From positions 1 to 6,055 of the forward strand of contig JAEVZT010000423.1 of assembly GCA_023392115.1 (NCBI GenBank): a DNA stretch of 6,055 nt. The letters run 5' to 3'. Within the stretch, counting starts at the first letter, position 1. The number at the start of each line of letters is the position of its first letter. Shown one piece after another: positions 1 to 4,987 of the stretch. Below the pieces are notes generated by a model. It did no database searches and was not told the DNA's origin. It saw only the letters and a list, made by a program, of their open reading frames with translations. The translations under genes were made by a program, and so were the position numbers. Source of the stretch: Chloroflexota bacterium (GTDB lineage: Bacteria > Chloroflexota > Anaerolineae > Aggregatilineales > Phototrophicaceae).

Positions 1-2
1 GC

Positions 3-875
3 TTCGGGCTGACGAAGATTGAGCCGGTCACGGTGCGGCGCGTGCTGGTCGGCGCGGCAGTCGTCGCCATCCTCGCCACGTATGAAACGCCTCAGCCGCG
101 CGTGTACCTCGACGCAGCCGCGCGCCAGATCGCCGCCGGTTACGTCCCCGGCGATCTGGTCGTACTCGAAGCCGATTGGGACAACTACACGCTTCAATAT
201 GAACTGCGCCGCCTCGGCATCGAGTCCGACGTGTTCCTGACGTGGCGCAAGCCCGATTACCGGCTGCCGAACTCCGATCCGCTGTTCAGCGCCGAGACCG
301 TGCTCGGCGATTACCACCGCGTGTGGATCGTCCAATGGCTTCAGCCGCCGGTGACGCTCGAGCTGCTGTCGTCCGGCTATGACGGCTTCCGGCAGGCACT
401 TCAGACGGAGGTCGATCTCGGCAGGGAGTACGGGACGCGCTTCGACGACACAACGGCGACCGTCGCCCTGTTCGAACGCGTCGACGAGGCGGGCGAAATC
501 GCCACTTTCGGCGCTCAGTTCGTCCTGCGCGACGCATTGTTCGAGACTGAAATCGAGGCTGGCAGGTCGCTTCCGGTTGACCTATGGTGGTCGGCGCTCG
601 AAACGTCCGCGCTCGACTACTCGGTCGGCATTTACCTGCTCGACGGCGATAACACCGTCCGCGCCCAGCACGACGCCGCGCCCGGTTTCGAGCCGACGAC
701 AAGTTGGACGCCCGGCGCGCTCGTCTTCGACCGCCACCCACTCGCCATTCCGCCCGATCTGCCCGGTGGCACGTACCGGATCGCCGTGTCGATCTACTGG
801 TACGGCGACCAGCAGCCGATCGCCGTCGACGGACAGCCCTACGCTGTGATCGGAGAAATCAAAATCGGCGCATAA
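3..875 (+). CDS. C-terminal part of a GT39-type membrane glycosyltransferase (5' end outside window)
   Basis: The reading frame is already open at the left edge (FGLTKIEPVT precedes the first internal GTG), so this is the 3' part of a longer gene; about 290 residues are visible. A short hydrophobic run (VLVGAAVVAILA, visible residues about 14-25) looks like the last membrane helix. Next comes a soluble segment with PGDLVVLEADWDNYTLQYEL (about 45-65), typical of the region after the membrane domain in family 39 (dolichyl-phosphate-mannose-type) glycosyltransferases. The last 110 or so residues look like a beta-rich extracellular domain (YSVGIYLLDGDN, TTSWTPGAL, DLPGGTYRIAVSIYW). I recall this arrangement from many Chloroflexota GT39 proteins. 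Such enzymes transfer sugars from lipid-linked donors at the outer membrane face; the catalytic N-terminal part is not visible, so activity and substrate are unknown. The gene ends in TAA followed in frame by TAG, 30 bases before the CAP gene, suggesting one operon. The family call is inference from pattern memory. Confidence 0.6.
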   Translation, partial: FGLTKIEPVTVRRVLVGAAVVAILATYETPQPRVYLDAAARQIAAGYVPGDLVVLEADWDNYTLQYELRRLGIESDVFLTWRKPDYRLPNSDPLFSAETVLGDYHRVWIVQWLQPPVTLELLSSGYDGFRQALQTEVDLGREYGTRFDDTTATVALFERVDEAGEIATFGAQFVLRDALFETEIEAGRSLPVDLWWSALETSALDYSVGIYLLDGDNTVRAQHDAAPGFEPTTSWTPGALVFDRHPLAIPPDLPGGTYRIAVSIYWYGDQQPIAVDGQPYAVIGEIKIGA

Positions 876-905
876 TAGACGAAACGACATTCTTCCAAAG
901 GGCTA

Positions 906-2132
906 ATGATGCGCCGCCCGATGTTCCTCATCTTGCTGCTGCTCATGCTGCCGATCGTGCTCGTCGCGCAGGTCGAACCCGCTTATTCGCAGGTCGCCAG
1001 CCAAGCGCGCTGGATTCACGCCTCGCTCAACGCGCTGCGCATGGGGCAGGATCGCGCGCCGGTGGCATACAACGCCACGCTCGAACAGATGGCACTCGAT
1101 CAGGCGCGCTACCTCGCGTCGATGCGCGCATGGCCCGTCGATCCGCACGCGGGGCGGCGCGGCGAGAACATCCGCACACGCGCCACCTTCCGCGCCTATG
1201 ATTGGGACACCTACGGACGCCCGGAGTTCATCACCGTCGGCGAGATTGTCTACAAGGGGACGCGCGAGAACGCGATTTCGTTCTGGGAAACGTCGCCTAA
1301 CCACCGCCCGACGGTCATGAACCCGCGCTACCGCGAAATCGGCGTGGCGGCGGTTCACGTCAGAGACAACCGTTACATTTTCGTCGTGGTGTTTGGATCG
1401 CGCCCGAACGTGCTCACCGCGACCGCCGACCCGCGCGCCGAAACCCTCTACCTGACGAACGAAACCGGCTCGCCGGGGATCGGGGAGTGGCTCAGGAACG
1501 CGACCGAATTTCGCCTGTTCGACGGCGACGGCAGACCGCTCGGCGGCTGGCAGGCATGGCAGGCACAGGTTCCGCTGCCCGACGATGCCGGCGACCGATT
1601 GTTCATCCTCTACCACGATGCCGCCAACACCGAAGTGATGAGCGCCGTCAGCCTGCTTGAACCGGATATTCCGCTGCTGGATTACGCCGACGCGTGGGCA
1701 TTGGCAGGCGGCGGTATTGTGGCGACGCCAACGCCGGCAGCGACGCCGACGCCGACTCCGCCGCCGGTGATCCGGCTGTCGATCTACTATGACGACCGCT
1801 CGCTGATTCTGGCGAATTTCTCGTCTGCCGTCGCCAACGCGCGCCCGCTGCGCTTGGTCGGCGAGTCGCTGACGTTGAGCATCGGCGACCTTGACGATTA
1901 CGACCTGCGCGGGTCGCTCAACCGGATGCTCAACGGCGACTGTCTGATCGTCTCGACGGGAACGCGACGGATCGACGTGCCGCAGCAGTGCGCCTTCCGC
2001 ACCGCCACCTTCCGCAACGCGTCGACGTTCTTCTGGGCGACCGAAGACTTCGCCGTCGAACGGAATGGCGAGGTCATCGCCCGCTGCCGAGCCGCCGATG
2101 AATTCTGCCAGTTCGTCCTACCGCCGGAGTGA
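906..2132 (+). CDS. Secreted CAP-domain (SCP/PR-1/YkwD-like) protein with Thr-Pro linker and four-Cys C-terminal domain
   Basis: This is a 408-residue exported protein. Residues 1-29 are a signal peptide: MMRRP, then a Leu/Ile/Val-rich core, with VLVAQ or PAYSQ as plausible cleavage sites. Residues about 36-166 are a CAP domain: LNALRMGQDRAPVAYNATLE, H81 in DPHAG, E113 in VGEIVYKG (the usual GEN(I/L) position, here with Ile for Asn), FWETSPNHR (127-134, H133) and REIGVAAVHV. H81, E113 and H133 match the conserved cavity residues of the family. A second segment (about 175-270) is unrecognised. Residues 273-287 are a TPTPAATPTPTPPP linker. Residues 288-408 form a compact domain with Cys346, Cys362, Cys394 and Cys401, possibly two disulfides. 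This style of domain appears at the C-terminus of Chloroflexota surface proteins, as I recall. Two ATGs stand in tandem (906 and 909); AAAGGG at 897-902 is better spaced for the second. Bacterial CAP proteins have varied or unknown roles, so no enzymatic function is claimed. Confidence 0.85.
   Translation: MMRRPMFLILLLLMLPIVLVAQVEPAYSQVASQARWIHASLNALRMGQDRAPVAYNATLEQMALDQARYLASMRAWPVDPHAGRRGENIRTRATFRAYDWDTYGRPEFITVGEIVYKGTRENAISFWETSPNHRPTVMNPRYREIGVAAVHVRDNRYIFVVVFGSRPNVLTATADPRAETLYLTNETGSPGIGEWLRNATEFRLFDGDGRPLGGWQAWQAQVPLPDDAGDRLFILYHDAANTEVMSAVSLLEPDIPLLDYADAWALAGGGIVATPTPAATPTPTPPPVIRLSIYYDDRSLILANFSSAVANARPLRLVGESLTLSIGDLDDYDLRGSLNRMLNGDCLIVSTGTRRIDVPQQCAFRTATFRNASTFFWATEDFAVERNGEVIARCRAADEFCQFVLPPE
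2126..2129 (+). promoter_or_regulatory. Candidate ribosome binding site supporting a GTG start at 2140
   Basis: GGAG lies at the very end of the CAP gene, overlapping its last codons, with 10 bases between it and an in-frame GTG at 2140. A further in-frame GTG at 2146 is farther away (16 bases). This favours a start after the CAP stop codon over the ATGs at 2065 or 2098, which would put the start inside the CAP gene. Confidence 0.4.
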
Positions 2133-2139
2133 TCCGGTC

Positions 2140-3273
2140 GTGGACGTGATCGAGTCGACGGATAGGCTTGCGGCGCTGCTGGCAGATCGGCGCTTCATCA
2201 GCGCTGAGTTCATGTACCAGCCGCCGCCTGACGATCCCCGACGCTGGCGGGTGTTCGAGTGGACGCTGCGATCGCGGATGGCGGCGCTCGGCGAAGGGGA
2301 TGCCGTCCTGTTTATCTGCGACGGCGAGCGCACCGCCGATGCCCTTGCGCCGGTCGCGGCGGATTACCCGAATTTGCTTTCAGTCGCCACCGTCGCCAAC
2401 CCCGCGCCGTACACCGGCAAGACCGCGCCGACGCCGGAACAGCTCGGCTGGGAAGGGACGTGGGAACGGCGGGCGCAGACTGACCGCTGGTGCCGCATCC
2501 TGACGGCGCTCCACGTCGCAAGGCACGTCGACGCGGACGGCTACCTGATCATGCCGGCGCACGATGCTGTCTGGGGGCGCGGGCTGCTTGACCGGCTTGT
2601 CGACTTCAGCCGCGCCCATGCCCGTCGGGGGCTGCCCGCCGCCGTCAGCCCGTACACCTACTTCCAACACTCGTCAGTTCCCGGCGCGGACATTCCACAG
2701 GACATGATCGACCTGATCAACACGGCGTTCGGGCGCGATCTGCGCTTCCCGCTCAAGATCGCCGCCGACGAGGTGCAGCAGATCTGGGGCAAAATGGGCA
2801 TGATTCCGTTCCGCATGTGCGGCGATCTGATGGATACGATCGAGCCGATCGTCTGGGAAGACGACCTTGAGATCGACCGCGCGATCCGCGAACTCGGGTA
2901 CGGCGTGCGCTGCCAGTGGATTGACGATTCGGCGCTCTACCGTCAGGCGCTGCCCGTTTTTACGCTCACCGACGCCCGCCGCGTGATCGAGCGGACGCTG
3001 CACTATTCGCTGAACGTGCCGGCGACCGTAATCGGCGCGTCGACGCTCAATTTTCCGCTCGACTCGCTCGGGCGTTACAAGTGCCTGATCGAGCCGAAGT
3101 TTGCCGCCCTGAACGCCCGCGCCGAAGCCCTGATCGACGAGTGCAACACCGTCATCCGCGCGCGGCTGGATCATTTTGGCGCGTCGTGGGTCGACTGGGG
3201 CGCGTACCGCTACGTCGTCCGCGTCGGCGATGCCGAAGTCGAGGTATGGCGGAGAGTCGACAATAATCGTTGA
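2140..3273 (+). CDS. Conserved-looking protein of unknown function, possible GT-A-like (nucleotide-diphospho-sugar transferase) fold
   Basis: I do not recognise this 377-residue protein. The GTG at 2140 is preferred because the extra residues given by ATG 2065 or 2098 are a Ser/Ala/Pro-rich frame shadow of the CAP gene. There is no signal peptide or membrane helix, so a cytoplasmic location is likely. Visible features are a beta-strand-like AVLFICDGERTADAL (about 55-69), SVATVANP (81-88), YLIMPAHDAVWGRGLLDRL (135-153), IPFRMCGD (222-229) and WEDDLEIDRAIRELGYGVR (239-257). The last element resembles the ED motif and following helix of GT2-type glycosyltransferases, and PAHDAVW sits where such enzymes carry the DxD-bearing strand; neither match is canonical. 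The C-terminal third (about 270-377) is mixed alpha/beta with no motif I know. It starts 7 bases after the CAP stop, so it is probably cotranscribed with the two upstream genes; a role in sugar or surface metabolism is only a guess from context. Confidence 0.75.
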   Translation: MDVIESTDRLAALLADRRFISAEFMYQPPPDDPRRWRVFEWTLRSRMAALGEGDAVLFICDGERTADALAPVAADYPNLLSVATVANPAPYTGKTAPTPEQLGWEGTWERRAQTDRWCRILTALHVARHVDADGYLIMPAHDAVWGRGLLDRLVDFSRAHARRGLPAAVSPYTYFQHSSVPGADIPQDMIDLINTAFGRDLRFPLKIAADEVQQIWGKMGMIPFRMCGDLMDTIEPIVWEDDLEIDRAIRELGYGVRCQWIDDSALYRQALPVFTLTDARRVIERTLHYSLNVPATVIGASTLNFPLDSLGRYKCLIEPKFAALNARAEALIDECNTVIRARLDHFGASWVDWGAYRYVVRVGDAEVEVWRRVDNNR

Positions 3274-3290
3274 AAATTCAAAATTTCACA

Positions 3291-3319
3291 TAGAAATGGA
3301 GTGCTGCTTCTGATACAAT
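3291..3319 (+). promoter_or_regulatory. Predicted sigma-70-type promoter with extended -10, driving efp
   Basis: The -10 box is TACAAT at 3314-3319 (5 of 6 to TATAAT), preceded by TG one base upstream (TGATACAAT, an extended -10). The -35 candidate is TAGAAA at 3291-3296 (4 of 6 to TTGACA), with an ideal 17-base spacer. Transcription would start near 3326, giving a leader of about 35 bases before the ATG at 3361. The box lies in an AT-rich island (about 3260-3360) in otherwise GC-rich DNA, immediately after the preceding gene ends. Confidence 0.6.
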
Positions 3320-3350
3320 CAAGGACGACATTTCAAGTTGACAGTTTTTC

Positions 3351-3356
3351 AAGGGA
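3351..3356 (+). promoter_or_regulatory. Ribosome binding site of efp
   Basis: AAGGGA lies 4 bases before the ATG at 3361, somewhat close but the best Shine-Dalgarno match nearby. It fixes the start at 3361, which also gives the canonical EF-P N-terminus MISAGDLKKG. Confidence 0.6.
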
Positions 3357-3360
3357 ACAT

Positions 3361-3918
3361 ATGATCTCTGCGGGTGATCTGAAAAAGGGAACGACCCTTC
3401 GCATTGACGGGACGCTTTATCGCGTCATGAATACCGCTTACAACAAGCCGGGGCGCGGTACGGCGTCGATGCGTACCACGCTGCTCGACATTCGTCAGGG
3501 CACGACGACCCAGCGCGTCTTCCCGATCGAAGACCGGCTTGACAACATCTACGTCGAATCGGAGCAGGTCGAGCTTCTTTACCGCGACGACGACACCCTG
3601 CACTTTATGAACATTCAGACTTACGACCAGTACGAGGTCAACGTCAGCCTGTTTGACAGCGACGCCTACTTCCTCAAGGACGGCATGCAGATCGAGCTGA
3701 AGGTCTACGAGGGAAACCCGATCGACTACGTGCTGCCGACCACCGTGATTTTCGAGGTGGTTGACGCGGAAGCCGCCGTCGTCGGCGACACGGCGGGCAG
3801 CGTCCAGAAGAAGGTCAAGACGGAAACCGACCTGTCGGTTGAGGTGCCGATCTTTGTCAACATTGGCGACAAGATCAAGGTTGACACGCGCGACGGCTCT
3901 TACCTCGGACGCGCCTAA
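3361..3918 (+). CDS. efp: Translation elongation factor P (EF-P) with arginine at the modification position
   Basis: The 185-residue length is normal for the family. EF-P binds between the P and E sites of stalled ribosomes and promotes peptide bonds at polyproline stretches. The N-terminus MISAGDLKKGTTLRIDG matches the start of the KOW-like domain I (about 1-63). Domain II covers about 64-127 (YVESEQVELLYRDDDTLHF, YDQYEV). Domain III covers about 128-185, including the C-terminal signature VPIFVNIGDKIKVDTRDGSY. The tip of the domain I loop reads NKPGRGTA with Arg32 at the site occupied by modified Lys32 in Bacillus subtilis (same index, no gap) and Lys34 in E. coli. A longer reading from 3301 is rejected because its extra 20 residues fall across the promoter and RBS and are not EF-P-like. 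The gene appears to be a single transcription unit, with its own promoter at 3291-3319 and terminator at 3941-3974. No modification enzyme is encoded in the window. The ribosome would use it for proline-rich products such as the TPTP-linker protein upstream. Confidence 0.97.
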   Translation: MISAGDLKKGTTLRIDGTLYRVMNTAYNKPGRGTASMRTTLLDIRQGTTTQRVFPIEDRLDNIYVESEQVELLYRDDDTLHFMNIQTYDQYEVNVSLFDSDAYFLKDGMQIELKVYEGNPIDYVLPTTVIFEVVDAEAAVVGDTAGSVQKKVKTETDLSVEVPIFVNIGDKIKVDTRDGSYLGRA

Positions 3919-3940
3919 GTTTAGCGCTTGCGAATCGACA

Positions 3941-3974
3941 AGCCGCAAAGGTGAGCGCACTTTTGCGGCTTTTT
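3941..3974 (+). terminator. Rho-independent terminator of efp
   Basis: The arms 3941-3953 (AGCCGCAAAGGTG) and 3958-3970 (CACTTTTGCGGCT) pair over 13 base pairs with one G-U wobble (3950 with 3961) and a four-base loop AGCG. The stem runs directly into a T tract (3970-3974). It lies 22 bases after the efp stop codon. It is a textbook intrinsic terminator for plus-strand transcription, and is notable for sitting only 14 bases before the next start codon. Confidence 0.9.
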
Positions 3975-3988
3975 AACCCCTGCTTGCG

Positions 3989-4837
3989 ATGACACGACTT
4001 CGACACCTGCCCAAGCTGTTCACCGCGCACATCGACGCGTGGGGGACGACCTTCATCATCGGCACGATCTGCCTGATCCTGCACGGGCGGCTTGACGTTC
4101 ACGGGCTGGCGCTTGTTGCAGCCGTTACCGTCGGCTACTGGCTCGGCTTCGCCTTCAACGATTATTTCGATGCCCCATTTGACGCGCAGGACGCGAAAAA
4201 GGGCGCGCGCAACTACTTCAGCGCCGTCCCAATGTCGCGCCGTGCCGCGCAAGTCGCTTTCACAGCGATCATGCTCGGTTTGCTGGCGATCTTCCTGTCG
4301 TTCGGCGCGCCGGGGATCGCCGTGTTTATTCTCGCCTTCGGCATCTTGTGGGCATATTCCGCGCCGCCGCTGCGCCTCAAGCGCCGTCCGGGGCTGGACT
4401 TGCTGACGCACGCGCTGTTCGTGCAGACGTTCCCGTATTTCATCCCGCTGGCGCTGCTCGGCGTCGAGTGGACGAAAGCCGACGTAGTGCTGCTGGCGGG
4501 CTTCTTCATCGCTTCGCTGGCGTCGCAGCTTGAACAGCAGGCGCGCGACTGGGAACTCGACCGCCGCACCGAAAGCAACTTCACGACGACCTTCGGGCGG
4601 CGCACGACGACGATCCTGCTCAAGGCGGCGACGCTGGCGCTGATGGCGCTGTTCGTCGCCAGCTTCCTCGCCGGCGTCATCCCGGCGATCCTCGTACCGT
4701 TCGGCGTTATCTGCCTGCCGATCCTGCTCCACCGCTTGATCCGCCACGAGCACCAACCGCGCTCGGAATGGTTGTTCCGGCTGACGGTGCTCGTCGGGCT
4801 TGGCTACGCCGGAATCATGCTGGTGATGCGGTTCTAG
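3989..4837 (+). CDS. UbiA-family membrane prenyltransferase
   Basis: This 282-residue protein with about eight or nine hydrophobic helices is a UbiA-superfamily intramembrane prenyltransferase, which attaches polyprenyl chains to aromatic or other acceptors (quinone, heme O, chlorophyll or ether-lipid pathways). Both Asp-rich motifs are intact: NDYFDAPFD at 57-65 (N-D-x-x-D-x-x-x-D) and DWELD at 187-191, which bind the Mg-diphosphate of the prenyl donor. The loop YSAPPLRLKRRPGLD (123-137) is the family's conserved cytoplasmic segment. Predicted membrane spans include about 20-32, 38-56, 88-104, 108-124, 143-158, 165-180, 208-230, 232-248 and 263-280. The ATG at 3989 is the practical start, because an in-frame TAA at 3974-3976 blocks upstream extension. 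No Shine-Dalgarno sequence precedes it (TGCTTGCG). The acceptor cannot be told from sequence here; DHNA/hydroxybenzoate-type quinone synthesis or a (bacterio)chlorophyll-synthase-like role are alternatives. The gene is convergent with the protease gene. Confidence 0.92.
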   Translation: MTRLRHLPKLFTAHIDAWGTTFIIGTICLILHGRLDVHGLALVAAVTVGYWLGFAFNDYFDAPFDAQDAKKGARNYFSAVPMSRRAAQVAFTAIMLGLLAIFLSFGAPGIAVFILAFGILWAYSAPPLRLKRRPGLDLLTHALFVQTFPYFIPLALLGVEWTKADVVLLAGFFIASLASQLEQQARDWELDRRTESNFTTTFGRRTTTILLKAATLALMALFVASFLAGVIPAILVPFGVICLPILLHRLIRHEHQPRSEWLFRLTVLVGLGYAGIMLVMRF

Positions 4838-4845
4838 CCCAGTCT

Positions 4846-4866
4846 CCCGACGCTCAAAGCGTCGGG
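4846..4866. repeat. Hairpin 1 of an intergenic cluster (shared-core inverted repeat)
   Basis: CCCGACGCT (4846-4854) and AGCGTCGGG (4858-4866) form a perfect 9-base-pair stem around CAA. On the minus strand the centre reads GCTTTGAGC (4860-4852), the same nine bases found at the centre of the hairpins at 4900 and 4934, but with different outer arms (CCCGAC/GTCGGG). No T tract follows it on either strand adjacent to the stem, so it is not an obvious terminator for plus-strand transcripts. Confidence 0.75.
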
Positions 4867-4872
4867 CAAGAG

Positions 4873-4895
4873 AAAAAAGCCCCGTGAACGGGGCT
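4873..4895 (-). terminator. Rho-independent terminator of the HtrA-type protease gene
   Basis: The arms 4878-4884 (AGCCCCG) and 4889-4895 (CGGGGCT) pair perfectly around TGAA. On the minus strand the stem is followed immediately by a run of six T (plus-strand A at 4873-4878). This is the correct orientation for transcripts of the protease gene, whose stop codon is about 75 bases upstream on that strand. Its centre does not share the GCTTTGAGC core of its neighbours. Confidence 0.85.
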
Positions 4896-4899
4896 GAAC

Positions 4900-4932
4900 A
4901 GCCGGCTTTGAGCCGGCTTACTGTTTTTGTTT
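4900..4932 (+). terminator. Hairpin 3 with T-rich tail, probable terminator of the UbiA-family gene
   Basis: AGCCGGCT occurs at 4900-4907 and again at 4911-4918 around TTG. The octamer is its own reverse complement, so the pair is both a direct and an inverted repeat and forms an 8-base-pair stem. Three to five bases later comes a T-rich stretch (4922-4932, TGTTTTTGTTT). It lies 62 bases after the prenyltransferase stop. The tail is separated from the stem, so it is a weaker terminator than the efp one. It carries the GCTTTGAGC core at 4905-4913. Confidence 0.6.
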
Positions 4933-4933
4933 G

Positions 4934-4954
4934 CCGGTGGCTTTGAGCCACCGG
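4934..4954. repeat. Hairpin 4 of the intergenic cluster (shared-core inverted repeat)
   Basis: CCGGTGGCT (4934-4942) and AGCCACCGG (4946-4954) form a perfect 9-base-pair stem around TTG. The centre GCTTTGAGC (4940-4948) is identical to that of hairpin 3 and, inverted, of hairpin 1, while the outer arms CCGGTG/CACCGG differ. It ends 15 bases from the protease stop codon and could protect or help terminate either convergent transcript. Confidence 0.75.
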
Positions 4955-4987
4955 GTGCGGAGCGAAGTCTTACCCTCCGCAACCCGG
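4951..4987. other. Imperfect inverted repeat spanning the 3' end of the protease gene
   Basis: CCGGGTGCGGAG (4951-4962) pairs with CTCCGCAACCCGG (4975-4987) over 12 base pairs with a single bulged base, around a 12-base loop that contains the protease stop codon (4970-4972). The left arm shares CCGG (4951-4954) with the right arm of hairpin 4, so the two structures compete for those four bases. Confidence 0.55.

Noticed and set aside
1161..1176. GENIRT (residues 86-91) as the conserved GEN motif of the CAP domain
   Set aside because: It is too close to H81. The properly spaced counterpart before FWETSPNHR is VGEIVYKG at 112-119.
903..1616. Long minus-strand open frame opposite the CAP gene
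   Set aside because: The plus strand encodes a clear signal peptide and CAP domain; the minus translation is Arg/Val/Ala-rich with no recognisable motif.
1725..1766. Short tandem ACGCCG-like DNA repeat, considered as a microsatellite or CRISPR-like repeat
   Set aside because: It is in frame and encodes the Thr-Pro linker of the CAP protein; the repetition follows from the amino-acid sequence, and there are no spacers.
2065..2139. Upstream ATG starts (2065 and 2098) for the 2140-3273 gene
   Set aside because: They add a Ser/Ala/Pro-rich segment that is just the CAP gene read in another frame and lack a good RBS. The GTG at 2140 has GGAG 10 bases upstream.
3338..3343. Perfect TTGACA -35 box just before efp
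   Set aside because: A -10 box 17 bases on would lie inside the efp coding sequence with no TATAAT-like match. The extended -10 at 3314 is the better promoter.
3926..3943. Possible antiterminator pairing GCTTG with CAAGC ahead of the efp terminator
   Set aside because: Five base pairs with a nine-base loop is too weak to compete with the 13-base-pair terminator stem.
3349..3960. Minus-strand open frame covering efp
   Set aside because: It is fully opposite a confidently identified EF-P gene and its translation is repetitive Asp/Val/Leu, typical of antisense of biased codons.
3875..4951. A 358-codon open frame on the minus strand opposite the prenyltransferase, longer than that gene
   Set aside because: Its translation is a Gln/Arg/Asp/Glu-rich string with no domain logic, it runs through two terminator hairpins, and the plus-strand frame has intact UbiA motifs. 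It is a high-GC shadow frame.
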